Assembly: GCA_037102815.1 (NCBI GenBank)
Contig: BTPP01000003.1
Location: 3,286,001-3,350,000 of the forward strand
Origin: Neurospora intermedia
Taxonomy: Eukaryota > Ascomycota > Sordariomycetes > Sordariales > Sordariaceae
DNA length: 64,000 nucleotides
Direction: 5' to 3'
The notes under the pieces are model-generated. The model did no database searches. It worked only from the letters and a program-made list of their open reading frames with translations, and had not been told where the DNA came from. Each line of letters begins with the position of its first letter. Position 1 is the first letter of the stretch. Shown piece by piece: positions 1-12,916 of this stretch. The translations under genes and the position numbers were made by a program.

Positions 1-941
1 AGGCATCACAAATTACGAAGTTCCAGATCTGGCTGTTTTTTGGTTCCCAACTTTGAATCGAGTTCGGATGATCCAGATCAGACGAGCTGAACCCAGGCGG
101 CATCAGCCGATTGACATCCTGAGGCAGATATGGATGGTATCTAACCTTCACAAGCATAGGACCGCCTAGATACTCAACCTTTGATGCTACATCGTCCTCC
201 CTCAATAAATGTAGGTACCAGTAGTACTGATGTTAGTCGCTGGTCATTCGTGCCGTTGGCGATTAGACGAAGACAATGCAGCGTGGCGGGTTCCTCCAGA
301 GAAAATCGCGATGCCCTTCCCGCCAGCATCACTGCAAGGTTACTTGCATATTCCGTTCGAGGTAGTTTTAGAACTTCATCAAGCACATCCCGCTTGTCTG
401 TGACACAGGCTGTCTATATTGCACAATGAGGTACATGTGCATAGATGTGTCACGTTTCCATCAGCACGATGCCACGTTGTTTGAGGGTCGTTGTTCGCTG
501 TGATGGATATAAAAACCAGCGCGCGCCACGAAGAGCTCCATCATCTTTGATTCCTTGACACCAAAACCTCATCAGCGCCCAGATAACTGCACCATGTACA
601 CTGGTTGACTTGCCCATAACCAACAATGGGCAGACAGACATTCTGTAAAGCATCCGATGGGTGTCATCCGATGCCCATGTCCCAGGGATATGGCCTGCAA
701 GGAACAAAGCGGGATCAAGTGCTACAGCGCCCGAAAATAATGCCACCCAAAATAAAAAACAAATATATAGCATGATGATCAAAGAGTTGATACCCAAAAG
801 TTTTTTTCCAAAATCCAAAAAAGCTCCAAACTCCAACACGCTAACTCCGTCGCTGATATCAAGAAAGCTCGAGGGAAATTGCAGCCCAAAAGCGACCGGC
901 GATTTCCCCACCCACAAGCGTAAAATCAAAACAAAAAAACG
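1..941. other. Non-coding flank downstream of rco-3
   Basis: This stretch lies 3' of rco-3, which is read on the minus strand and stops at 942. It contains only short overlapping open frames on both strands with no recognisable domain. It probably holds the rco-3 3' UTR and intergenic DNA. The nearest gene to the left is outside the window. Confidence 0.6.
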
Positions 942-2968
942 TCAATAGCTGAGATCGATGTTGCCCAATGATGCCACAAGTTTATCGTCTTGTGACGCCC
1001 CGGTGTTATTGCTCCCGCCCATGTCGGTTTGAGACGTGCTGGAGTTGCTAGTGCGTGACTGCGATTGATGTAGGTCAACTTGTTGGTGTTGTTGTTGGTG
1101 ATGGTTTTGTTGTTGTTGTTGCTGCGGCTGCTGCGGCTGCTGCTGCAGCTGCTGCGTTGGCGGTATGCCGCCATCGGAGAAGCCAAGGTCTCGCATCTCC
1201 TGGAAACTCCAACTAGGTTCGAAGCGCCTGCTGTGCCACGCATGGTCAACTCTTTCGTACATCTCATCAATTTGTTCGAGACTGATCTTGCTAGTCTCGT
1301 AAACCATACACCATACAAAGCCGACCGCTACTATGCAAAACGCGCCCCATACGAAAAACACTTTAGAGCCGAGATCTATCGAGCTTTCGTCACTCGCTGC
1401 GCTGTTCGTTTGCATATACGGGGTGCCGTAGGCGATGCCAAAATTGAGGAACCAATTTGAAGCCGTAGTTATTGACATGGATTTGGCTCTAACCTTGAGC
1501 GGATAAATCTCGGAGGTGACGACCCATACAACTGGGCCCCATGATGCAGCAAAGAAGAAGATGTATATCGCAACAAAGGTGATGAGGACCTTGTTCTGTG
1601 CTGATAGGTTGTTGGAGCCGCTGGCCGTCGCGAAGGCAGCGATCAGCAGCTGACAGATGGCCATGCCAATGGCGCCCACCATCAGGAGCCGACGCCGGCC
1701 CCATGATTCGACCACGAACAATCCGGGTATGGTCGATGCTGTGTTGATGACTTGCATAATGAGAGAGATCTTGAAGGGGTTTCCGACGCCAGCGTTATTG
1801 AAAAAGGTGGTTCCGTAGTACATGATAAAGTTCACGCCGGTAAGCTGTTGTAGCATCTGCAGACAGCAACCTGTGAACGTGCGACGGCCAAGGTGAGGTT
1901 CGCCAAAGAGAATGTCCTTGTAAGAATCGGGACCCAGTGCCATCTCGTATTGATGGTTTGCTTCGATTTCGGCAAGCTCCTCGACCAAGGCAGGGTGAGT
2001 AATGTCCAGTCGACGCAGCCGACTGAGAGAAAGGGCAGCGGCGTTCTTGTCTCCACGTTTGATGAGGTAACGAGGAGTTTCGGGTAACACAGTCAAACCC
2101 AGGACCAGGACGCAGGCCCAGGTTAGCTGAAGTCCTATTGGTACCCGGTAGGCAGCAGCTGTCTTCAATTTGTATGTGAGGATGTTGACCACGGCAGCGG
2201 CAAGAAGCCCCATGGTGATGGAGAGTTGGTAGGTGCACACCAGTGTTCCTCGAATCCACTTGGGTGCCATCTCGGACTGATATAAGGGGACAAGCACTGA
2301 GACAATGCCGATACCAACACCGGCAACCGTCCTGATATTGTCCACGTTAGTTCAGGAATGAGCCAAGCAAAGCCTAGGGGGTAAAAGTACACACCTTCCT
2401 GCCACCAACAGATCGATGTTATATGCACAAACCTGCAGGATGGCGCCGATTACGAAAATTCCGATGGCGCCAATAAGGGACCGGCGACGTCCATAGTGAT
2501 CTCCGAGAGGCGCAGCGAGTAAGGCTCCGATGGCGGTTCCGGCGCTGAGCATGGCAACGATTAACGCACTCTCCTTTGGGTATATGCCAGGCTGTCCGTT
2601 GCCGTCGATGTAGCCGGTCGAAAAGTGGTCTTTGAACGATTTCATGGCAAGGATGCCGTTGATGGTTCTACAAGCCAGAGGTGCATAGTTAGCACTTTAG
2701 TTTGATGTTATCTCAAGGGTCTGGTCGCCTGGTCTGCGGCAACGCAGCATCAAGCCAGTATCCATCGCAAATGCCATTGCATGTCCCATGGCATATCCGT
2801 CGCATCGACGTGCTCGCCGCGCCCGAGTGCATTCAGAAGAGAGGCTTACCCAGTGTCATAGCCAAGGAGTAAGCCGCCTGTGGCGACAAACAGGCCGACC
2901 ATGATCGCTGGGGCAGATGAGCCAGCGACATTGTCGGGCTTCTGCCAGCCCATGGCGAAGATCGCCAT
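942..2968 (-). CDS. rco-3: Glucose transporter/sensor RCO-3 (MFS sugar transporter)
   Basis: Three exons: 2968-2850, 2667-2395 and 2331-942 (119+273+1390 nt), giving 593 aa. The start is ATG 2968, the first one in a good context; the protein begins MAIFAMGWQKPD. Sugar-porter signatures are visible: DTGTING in TM1, GDHYGRRRSL in the first cytosolic loop, PETPRYL before the central loop, QQLTGVNFIMYYG in TM7 and WGRRR in the second half. The usual PETKG after TM12 is replaced by YETSK. About 12 membrane segments are expected, in the plasma membrane. The C-terminal tail is cytosolic and Q-rich (about residues 524-548). In Neurospora, RCO-3 is known as a glucose sensor needed for carbon repression and normal conidiation; whether it transports sugar itself is less clear. 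The sequence match is from memory but extends along the whole protein. A 4.6-kb gene-free stretch lies upstream. Confidence 0.93.
1074..1147 (-). repeat. CAA/CAG trinucleotide-rich tract coding polyglutamine in RCO-3
   Basis: On the minus strand this is a run of CAA, CAG and CAC codons encoding the Q/H-rich tail (Q6, NHH, Q3 and similar). Mixed codons make it an imperfect microsatellite. Such tracts often vary in length between strains; the surrounding tail is otherwise Ser/Thr/Asn-rich. Confidence 0.75.
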
Positions 2969-5900
2969 GGCGCAAAAGGTCGAGGGCAGTCAGGCCAGGG
3001 TTCAGTGTCGTTGCCGCTGGGTTTGTCGCGGACTGACGGTGATGAGGTTGGACGATTGTTGAACCATTTGTATGGGGGTCGATGTCTTGGGGTCCCCGTA
3101 GCGAAGCGACGGTAGTAGAGGAGGTGGTAGTGGCCGGGTCACTAGTGGCACTTGAGGCTGTCGAGGGCGGGAACCACAGAGGTCTGTGTAGGGTGTCGAC
3201 TGTGGTTCTCGACTGGAGATCTTGACTGTAGGCTGTATGCTTGGGTAAAAGTTGTGGTTTATTACTTTTGGCTATGGGATGACAGCGGCAGTCCCCGTCC
3301 GACTGGTATCCCGTCTGACAGAGAGCCGGGTCGCGAGGCCTGGCTGGTGTCTTTACTGTCCGCGTCCGCGTCTGGGTTTGCGCAACGACCTGGGCCAGAA
3401 GGGTAGCAAGACGACAGGACGCAGCAAAACTGAAGCCAGAGAGAAGAAAGGTAGGAGCGAGGATGGAGTCCTGGCAGCCAGTGTGGATGACCCGGGGTGG
3501 ATGATGGGTGGACGGGGTGGGTGACTGGATCCAATGGATGGCTAGGCGGACTGGACGCTTCGAGATCACAGTTCCTCTCAGCACGGGAGGGGCGCGCTCT
3601 GATTGGCCAGTCTGTCCCGGCCTACCCCAGAGCCCAGACACCGACAAGCCCGTGCTCAGTTTGGCCTCCTTTAAGCCTGCAATTGCCTGGCCGCACGCCG
3701 CCTGCAGGCCTGGTAAATTCTGGGGCTGTGAAGTGGAAGTTTTCCGTGTTGGAGGGGATATCCATGATGAGCCGAAGAGAGTACCTCCCTAGGGTATGTA
3801 TTCAGTGCCACGAGTGCCTCTTGCCATGGGACGACATCACTCAAGACCAAATCGTGCCTATGGGATGGATGCGATCCAGATGGGTTGCGATGGGATGAAC
3901 AGGGCATCACGCACAGGAACCGCACCTACATCCGATAGTAAGCACCCAGGGCACCTTCCCCAGAGGCCCACCAAAAATGCATGCGCGTCTCCCTCCACTC
4001 TTCTTGTCACTTTGCCTCGTCCATCCCGAAAGCCTTCTGAGGTTCCTTTAACATCCCCAGACTAGTTCCCATTGATGCTACACTAGTGCCACATGCTCCG
4101 GCTGACCCCGGTGACCTGCAGGACGCTCGGCTATTTGCACGCCTCTCACTTCAGTTCGTGATGCCGTAACTAGAACAATTCGAAATATGTTCGATCATGA
4201 CAGTCAAGTCCTTTTGCGACGCGATTTTTGTCATAGCCCTCTTGGTTTGCACCAGACAGCTTCAAGCGCGGGACGCAAGCGACGTTGAAGTTTTAGCAGA
4301 AGTGGCAGACAATCATAAACCGAGCCCAGCGAGATAGATGTTTCTACACTATTGGAGCCTGTCTTGCATTGCAACGATAATTATATATGTTCTTGGTTTT
4401 CCAGATTTCTCATGAACTAGCAGACACTGTGCTGACCCAAAAGTATTTGTCAATCCCCGCAGCTGTCCTGTAACAGTACCATGAGACGCTCCCCGAGCTC
4501 GACAGCCCACGTTGCTATTTGCTGGATGGCGCAGAGATTATTCGCTTGGTGTTAGGTAACCGGGGCACACCTGTATCGTGAAGTGCTGGAAGGATCACAT
4601 CAAAAACGGCAAACCCGCTGTCCAATACCACGCCAGAGACGTGTCTGACACGCAAATAACCCAAAAATCTCCGTTACGGTATCTCCCGTCATTCGAACCA
4701 TCAGGCATTCGTCGCTGTTTCGTGCCGTGTGGAAAGGTCCCAGGTCAAGTGCCCCTGGATTTGACTCCAGCTTCTTAGTTTTATAGCATTGTGGGGGGCT
4801 AAAGAGGCAACATGGATGGTTTCGACACTTCTACATATCTACCCCATGAAAGAACACCATTCAGGGACATCTACCTTGGATGCTTTTCTATACGCGAAGA
4901 CTTGGTTACTCCGGAAAGGTCAATTGTCATGAACACACTTGCCAAGGTAACGATGCCTACATTTGTGCCCCGTGTCACTACTTCCAGGAAATCTTACTTG
5001 CCGCCTAGTGGTGCTTCTGAGCTGCCGAATGGCAACACTGGCGATTGAAACCAATGGCTAACAAGTGTTCCACTAGCGCATCTAGAAGACATTCCCGGAA
5101 TGTTCGTAAGGAACTTCAACAGACTATGACTCCATGGCTTGTCCATGTCTTGATGGCTTCAGCAAAGACACTCCACTCCTCAAGTACGGAGGCGTCATAT
5201 CCGAGTGTGAGGAGATCCAGGTATACCACTAGTCGTGTCAAGATATATTTCGGTGGACGGAGTGGCTGAGAATCGGACCATTACCTCATATCCCTACAAT
5301 CCAACATCCAGTCTTCGCTCCTTGCGCTTGGGAACTTCCCCGTGGCACAGCATGATCCTTCCTTACGAAGAGGCAACGAACCAAGCAGCGTCATTCAACA
5401 CCATGTTCATCTCCAGACCGTGACAAACATGTTAGCTCGATACCTATCTTAAACTAAAGACAACGTTTAAAAATCATGTTACTATGTCAAACCTGATTTG
5501 GTGCTGTCAAGTGCACTTGGATTCTACTGCCCAAGCAGCATGCGAAGACGCATTCTGTCATTCTACCAGCGCACCCTGGCAGACGCCTTTGTTCTTCCGC
5601 TTCCCTTGAGGTGCCTATATGCTTCTTTTGATTCGTGGTTTGTAGGTCTCCTATTCATGTTGGACGAATCATCACTCAACATGTGTGAAGTTTTTCTCTT
5701 CCTTCCACTACCCATCTCACTGTGGTACCGAGACGCCGAACGCTCAGCTTCGCGTGGACTAAGTCGCCTACTAGATAGATCAAAGAGCTGCCAGTACACA
5801 TAAGATGTCCAAAAGCCCGACACAGAGACGCTTCAAGTAAATACAATGTGGAAAAGCTAGAAATGAGTTCAATCTAGCAGAGTCGTACAACTTCTCTCCC

Positions 5901-7568
5901 TCACTCCCAAGCCATACTATCGAGACAAACTATTGGCTGACCACAGAATAATCAAGTGTGACTTACGGGCCACGCGTGATTATTTACAGCTTTTTACAGA
6001 ATACCCAAGGGAAAAACGATGTGTGTTGATTACTCATCCTTAGCCACGAGCGGCGTGAGTGGGAAGACAGTATGCTATACTTGGACGTGGATGGAAAGCA
6101 CATATCCTGTAGAGATATTCTACCAGATACCTACGTACACTTGAGCGAGGCACATACTACAGCAAGAATTCCTAGACTCGCTTGCAAGCAGAAAAAAAAT
6201 ATGGCACACACCGTCACTGTTGTCATGGAGTTACCGGTTCCTCCTGGCTTGAGGTCTTCATTTTTATATGAGGAAAACCATAGGCAACTGATAACTAGTT
6301 AACCAACAACATGTTATCAAACCTCGCTTCAAAATCTGGACTCTTCATCTACACACATCGCATCGCTGTCGTAGCAAATTCGTTCTCCGAGGAAGCCTTT
6401 TGTTCCTTATCTCAATGCTTTGACATCTCGACTCCAAACGATTACCTGAACTTGAGAAAACCAAAACCCCTCTATGTTGAAATATACAAACCACATAACC
6501 ACCGATATTGAACCAGCTCCCTCTATTCAGTCGTTAGTTACACTTGCCATGCTCCTCCCACTTCGTGATAAATCAGTGGAGGCAGCCTATAACAACGACA
6601 CAAGGTTTTTGTACAAAGCTCTAGTCTTGTGTGTATCCGGACCCTCAAGTTTTCTCACTGTTCATGTACTATCGTTTCCATTCTTCTGATTACAAGATCA
6701 GGCTGTACTTGGATCTCGGAACATTAGGAACGTCAATGTCTCAAGCCAAAGACATACCTCGTGGGTGGTCTCGGACTCAAATACTTTTCAAAAAGCACCA
6801 GAAATGCAAAGTGCTTGCTACATCATATGTATTTGAAATAAATCAAAGCCAACGAAAGGTAAACTTTCTCCGATGCGGATGTTCCATGTATGTGTCAACA
6901 TACTCCTCTGATCAAGATGCCAAGGGCTCTTTGTTTTGTTTAATACCTTATCGACTAGACAGCTAGGCCATATAGCGCTATCGTCAGTGTCTACGTACTG
7001 TCTAACCCATGAAGATTCCCCATTCATACCCCCGGCCTTGCCGTTGCGGTATCGGTTCGCCAGTAACACACTATAAAAGAGACACGAGAGAGAACTAGGG
7101 GCACGTATCGAGCCTTGATCCGAGACAGGAACGAGCTGGGCTGATCTAGACCTTGCAGGTATTATCTCCACAATGTCTAAGAAGTAACCGCTCAGCGTGA
7201 TCTTCAAGATAACCCAAGCCAGCACACCGGCGGACTCAAAACCACAGAGTTGAACGAACGTGTTGAGACTGAACTTCGTCTCTTTATTTATCTCCCTTTC
7301 TGCTCCAAAGCAAATCCATGGCTATCATCATGACATTAGAATAAAAAGACTACCCATAAAAGTACAAACATGTGGCGCCAGCATGTATTCCAAACCGCTA
7401 GTGAAGATAAAGATGCAAATCCCTGGCAAATTGAGTTTTACACAACCGCCGAGACTAACCAAAACCCATCATTCCATTTCAACTCCGGTGTTGTTATTCC
7501 TTCTCGGAACCTGTCCAAGTAGGGCTGGTATAAGCAGTTCTTGGACAGGCAACTTCGCGAAAATCAAT
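2969..7568. other. 4.6-kb intergenic region between rco-3 start and fumarate reductase 3' end
   Basis: No gene is supportable here. Open frames are all under about 265 codons, overlap each other on both strands and lack recognisable motifs. The longest (2856-3647, minus) runs into rco-3 exon 1 in another frame. The first 1 kb is GC-rich and should carry the rco-3 5' UTR and promoter. From about 4 kb on the DNA is of mixed composition without obvious repeats. Confidence 0.5.
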
Positions 7569-9606
7569 TCAAACCTCGAGGGTAACCTTCTGACCCTTGA
7601 CGCGGCCGATGACCTGCTCAGGGGCATACTTGGGAATGACCTCATCGTCATGGAGCATCTCGAACTCCTCGGTGGCGTCACGACCCATGAAGTTCAGAAG
7701 AGCTTGGACACCACCGGGGTGTTCCTCAAGCCAGTTGGTGAGGTCAAGGACGACACCCTTGACGACAACCCAGAGGTCCTCCTTCTTGTTATGCTTGGCA
7801 ACCTCCTCCATGGTGTACTCCTTGTCGGGGATGGTGAAAGCCTTGGGATTTTCCTTTTTAGGGGCAGCGGCGGCAGTGTCCTTCTTAGGGGCCTCAGTGT
7901 TGGCAGTGGCCTGAGCACCGGACTCACCGCCCCACTGGACGGAAATCTTGCCAGGCTGCGAGGGGTCGATGTGGAGGGCAATCTGGCCAAGACGGGCAGC
8001 GCCAGCGTTGCCCTTGAGAGCCTCCTGGAAAAGGTAGTTGCTGGCAGAGTCACCGGCGACACGGCCGTAAACAACGCAGCCAAGGAGGGAAGAACCACCG
8101 AGACGGTTGGCACCGTGAACACCACCGGCAAGCTCACCGCAGGCGTAGAGTCCCTCGAAGGGCTTCTGCTCAGAGTTGAGAACCTGGGCCTTGTCGTTGA
8201 TCTCAATACCACCCATGGTGAAGTGGAGGACAGGCTCCATGATGGAGACGTGGAAGTCGTCGTTGATATCGAGGGGCAAGTTATGGAAGAACTTCTTACC
8301 CCAAGGATCCTTCTGCTTACCCTCAGCGATGGCGTTGTAGGTCTGGAAGGTCTTCTGGAGGTGCTCAGGAGTGCAACCGATCTCCTTGGCAAGCTCTTGG
8401 CCGGTCATCTTCTTCATCAAACCACGACCAGAGTAGTGGCGGGTGTGGAAGTCAAGGGTCTTGGAAGCCTTGGAGTTGAGGATAAGGCGGACAGGGTACT
8501 TGCCCTTATCCTTCTCCTTGTGAATCATGCCGGAGACGTAGTCACGGTGGCCGAGCTCGTCACAGAAGCGGTCACCATCGCCATTGAGGAGGAGACCACC
8601 CTCACCACGAAGGGCCTCAGCGGCGAGGAACTTCCACTTTGAGTTGGGGTCCTTGGGGTCGACGAGACCCGTAGGGTGGACCTGAACCTTGTCCATGTCG
8701 ATGCCATTACCGCCAATGGCCATGACCATCTTCTGGCCGTCGCCAGTGGCGTGGGTGCCGTTGGTGGTGGCAAGGCCGTAGACATCGGGGCGGTGTTTCT
8801 TCAGGAGGGAGTCCTCAGTGAAATCGGCGGCGTACCCACCAGTGGCGAGGACGACGGGGCCATCGAGGGACTGGGTCTCGCCGTTGACCTCGTACTTGAC
8901 ACCGGTGACCTTGTTGCCCTCCTTGTTGAGGCTGGTAACGCGAGCCTTCTTGATGATCTGGACGCGCTCGGGCTCGGTCTCGGCAAGCTCCTCAAGGCGC
9001 TGCATGAGAGCATACGTGATGGCCATACCGGGGAACTTGGCATCGTGCCCACGGTGAGTACGGGGCTGGGAGTGACCGCTGGAGGCAAAGTCAGCCGTAT
9101 TACTCTTGACAGAGCATTCCGCATAAAGGGATTACCTACCCGAGACGAGAAACGAGAGTGAGGTCGAGCTTGAAGACATCCTGGAGCCACTCAACGGCGG
9201 CAGCGGACTTGTAGGTGAGGACCTTGATGAGGTCGGGCCTGGCCTTGTCACGGGCAGACTTAAGGGTATCATCGTAGAACTGCTTGACGGAGTCCTGGAT
9301 GCCGAGCTCAACCTGTGTCCTGGTGAGGGCACCGTTGATGCCGGAAGTGGCCTTGGTCGAGTTGCCGCCAAAGAAACCCTGCTTGTCGAGGACAACGACG
9401 TTACCACCGGCGAGATAGATGGTGTGAGCAGCGCTCAGACCGGACACTGCATGAGAAACAAATTGTCAACAAGACGTCCATGAACGACATGACACCGCCA
9501 GATGTCGAATGACGGATGTCGTGGCCCGCGCGCGGGGTAGGGCGCAGTGCTCAAGTGGGAATGTTAACTTACGGCCGCCGCCAACAACAATAACTCTAGG
9601 CGCCAT
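7569..9606 (-). CDS. osm1: Soluble fumarate reductase (Osm1/Frd1 type) with C-terminal cytochrome b5 domain
   Basis: Exons 9606-9573, 9446-9140 and 9078-7569 (34+307+1510 nt) give 616 aa. The product reduces fumarate to succinate, using FAD, to reoxidise reduced flavins when oxygen is low. The N-terminal dinucleotide fold VIVVGGGLSGLSAAH (from about residue 5) is split by intron 1 after GGG. Catalytic-type elements follow: VHPTGL, LRGEGGLLLNGDG, HFTMGGIEI and HGANRLGGSSLLG. After a linker rich in Ala, Lys and Thr, the last ~75 residues form a cytochrome b5 domain with both haem-ligand regions, EEHPGG and MLHDDE. Yeast Osm1 and Frd1 lack this b5 domain. The protein starts straight into the FAD fold, with no mitochondrial or secretory leader, so I infer a cytosolic location. 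Confidence 0.9.
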
Positions 9607-11980
9607 TATGAATATGATGTGTACCTCACAGGAAGACAAACAAACCTGAAGTGAATGAGGATGAAAGAGGGAAAGAGGGATACAGGTCAAGGTAGGTAAA
9701 GGAGAAGAGGTTTGCAAGCGACAGGAACGCAGGCCTGGTTATTATCTGGTTCGTTGTGAGGGAGCGTCGGTCGATCTGGGGCCTTCCGAGCCACGGACAC
9801 TACTACTAAGCAACGAATGGAACAACCGGGGCCGGGTTGTGTTGGTTGGTATTCCTAACACCCTTATTCGTGAGCCGAGGTCGAGCGTGGGTGGGCTCTC
9901 AACGAAACGACAGGGGTTAGTACTGGTACCGGGAACAGTGCAAACACGAGCGACGTCCAGCGAGGGCAGCTGGCAGCGTGAGTGTCGCCCCATAACGGCA
10001 TTATCGATCCTGTCACTAATGGGGATCCCATCTCCATCTTTTCTCCAATGTGAGGAGTTACCTAGGTACTACTCCTCTCCTCTTTCCAATCTACGTGAGC
10101 CAGACAATATCCGAAACAATGTGAAAAGCTGTCACGACATTTTCGCTCTGTTTCCCCACGGCACACTGGGATCCGTCGCCAGCTCAAGCGACACAGAGGA
10201 GCCGTTACATTGTTGAGACAAAGGAAGAACAAGAGATGACGGCTCACAGCATCATGACATCCAAGGGCCTTGTGTGCTTGTGTACTTTGGATCTCGCTGC
10301 CGGTTTCTAGCCGAGGACAAAGTGAGTGGACGTGGTGGACTGCGCGCAACTGGCCGTCCAGCAAATGTACCGAGGCTTGCTGACAAAGAGACCCCAAAGC
10401 GGACAACTACTGTAAGGAATAGGCAAATAACATCACGCAGCAAACAGGTACAGACCTCTCACCCACTGTGGGGTTCAAGATGCAAAACAGGAGGCCCCAG
10501 GCAACTCTCACTCCTGTTGGGATGTATCGAGGCTCTTCATCGAAGTTATGTGAAATTGCTTTCGGAGAGAAGCTTCTTTTTTTCTTTGATTGAAATCTGC
10601 CCAAGCTGATGCACACGATGCCACGATGTCCAGAATTCGCCCACTGGGTTTCCATTTCCACTCACCCACACACATCTTGGCAAAATGCCAAGCTGCTAAC
10701 CATGTACATGGTACACTTGGTTCGCAACCCGCAGTGTGAGAAATCGCCTGTGGTTACCTGGTTGATCCTCGCTCTCTCCCCGTTCTCTCATTCCCCAATG
10801 GGACCGGCCTAACCCCCCCGCCCATCCGGGCTTTAAACCCCCAGGATTCCCCACAGAGTCACGAGCCGGCCAAGCGGCCCAAGCCAGATCATAGCTCCCC
10901 ACCTCCCCCCAATCAACGAAGGCGGGTGGTTGCCGCTTCTCGTTGTGTGACGGTTGGAGGTGCCCACTCTTTGAAGGCATGTGAAATTCGGCGCAACGTC
11001 GCAACAAAACCCCAGCATTCTCGAGATTCCGCACCAACGAACCATTTTGGAAAGCTTGGTTGGCTCAATGCTTCGTCTCCAAACGGAAAGCTGTACACTA
11101 GTGTCCACTACCAAGAACAGGATCATCAGATGCGAACAAATGCATCTCGCAACCTGTGCAGATATTGAACCGAACTCTGAGATCGGTCAGGGCAGCATCT
11201 CCGGGTCCCTGATACATGACCCTGGCTGCCATGCTCGGTTCAGCCATCAAGGCTTGTCAGATGATGAAACGTCCAATGTCTGGCTCCAGGTCGGGCAACA
11301 TAGGGCCGGTGTCGTCCTGTTGACTCTCTGTGCTTTCCCGTGGCATGTGATATTCTCCGGTTTTAAAACTAACAGTGTGATCGGTAGATCTATGCTCTGT
11401 TGACGATCGGGATATTGGGTGCTGTTTACGAATGCCCAGCTGTCACGAAACAAAATGTAGTCCGATGAGTCAGTATATGTTCTACCTGTTGCGTGTTGTA
11501 CACTATACAGCCTGCGCACCGCCCAATGTCAATTTTGTAGCAACCTGTCCCGCCTATATGGGCTTTGGATCAACTTCACGGTGGACCCAAAATATGTCAG
11601 GCAACGCAATTTCTCACCGAGCCATACCAACGTGACCTAACACATTTCCAACACTTGTGGAATTGATCATATTAGGTAGTTAGGATACTTGATCAACTTC
11701 GATTCAAAGTCCACGGAGATCATGAAATGTGAAGTACACAATGGCAGCGCCGCAATCACTTACTTATGATTGACTGCTTCCCCGCCCCAGTTCGCACGTA
11801 CGTCATCGCCGACATCCTATCCAATGGCTCGCTCGCTACTATTCATTTCGCTTTCTGCCACAACGCGGGATGCGATACGTATTACGCCTAGTGTACATCT
11901 CTGTGCAGGTGATCGAACACCGTCGGATCGTACCATAGAGAAGAGACCTCAGCACTCAATTTTTGATTAGTGTGATAGCT
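9607..11980. other. 2.4-kb divergent intergenic region
   Basis: This separates the divergently transcribed fumarate reductase and FAS1-protein genes, so it should hold both promoters. Only short, mutually overlapping open frames are present, with no domain I recognise. I saw no tRNA, 5S rRNA or repeat here. Confidence 0.5.
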
Positions 11981-12916
11981 ATGCGATTCACTCCTTACCT
12001 CGTCCTTGCGCCAACTGCAGCAGTCGCCTTCGCTCAACTCTTTGATCCTCTGCATCGAACCGCTTCTGATATCCAGCAACAAGCACGGTCGCAGTCGGTC
12101 AACCACGCGCAAATACCACTCGCAAAGCCTGCCGGAGAACTCGGCCCAGCCATGCCGCCTTCTGGAGCGCCCCAAGCAGACGGCCCTGCGAACGCAGGGG
12201 GTGGCAGCTCTGTCATGCTTTCGGATGTTATGGGTCGAGATAAGAGCATAAATCTTTTTGCAGGGTGAGTCGTATTCCTTGTCTTTAATTGAAAAAAAGC
12301 GCTGACATTTCAAAACGTGATAGATTCCTTAGGGGCATCGAGTCTCCATCGCAGCGTCTGGACGATCCGGCCAGGAATACGACTGTCCTCGCGCCCCTCA
12401 ACTCGGCAATAGAAAACCTTCCACGGAAGCCGTGGGAAGACCCGAGAGACTACAGCGCTTTGGGCGCAAATGCATATGAAGGCGAGGATGGACAGGGGAG
12501 AGCGCAGCGCAACCTGCGCAGGTTCGTCGAGGCTCATTTGATTCCAACCAGCCCATGGCCGGCGGGGGAGAAAACCAAGCCGGTGGGCGGTGATACGGAG
12601 GTCTGGTGGGAGGAGAAAGATGGCGTGAAACGTGTAAGAGGACATAAAAGAAACCACAGCACAGCCTCCTCGACCTCATATGGTTATACTGACACTATGG
12701 TCACCGCAGATCCAACCTGGAGACATCGAGGTTCTTAGTGTAGGTAGCAGTGTCGTCAATGGCGAAGTGGTAAGTTCACTCCGTTCATTATCTTGCGTCC
12801 ACTGCTATTGTCCTCACTGGGCATTTTCTTGCCCGGATTTTGTTTGTCGCGGAAATACTGACCTTGAGACTTGGATCGGACAGTGGATCTTGAAAGGCGT
12901 TCGGAATGCCTCCTGA
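11981..12916 (+). CDS. Secreted FAS1 (fasciclin) domain protein
   Basis: Four exons: 11981-12264, 12324-12633, 12710-12769 and 12884-12916 (284+310+60+33 nt), 228 aa. The start ATG 11981 gives a classic signal peptide, MRFTPYLVLAPTAAVAFA, cleaved before QLFDP. After a Pro/Ala/Gly-rich spacer (about 25-90) comes one FAS1 domain. The H1-like motif is NTTVLAPLNSAIENL and the H2-like end is VLSVGSSVVNGEVWILKGV. This resembles the fungal fasciclin family that includes fission-yeast mug57 and yeast YDR262W, which are vacuolar or secreted proteins of unclear function. No GPI-anchor tail is visible: the protein ends RNAS. The last two exons are short (60 and 33 nt), but joining them keeps the FAS1 ending intact, which supports the model. 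Confidence 0.78.

Noticed and set aside
2856-3647. 263-codon minus-strand frame upstream of rco-3
   Set aside because: It overlaps rco-3 exon 1 in another frame and is low-complexity Thr/Pro/Ser-rich, without domain support.
4812-5823. Cluster of short frames that could be a decayed or spliced gene
   Set aside because: Several frames read 60-100 codons, including a Ser/Arg-rich minus frame at 5563-5823, but I could not join them into a consistent model or recognise a family.
7260-8642. 460-codon open frame on the plus strand
   Set aside because: It is antisense to fumarate reductase exon 3. The GC-rich third positions of the real gene keep the opposite strand open, and the translation has no domain.
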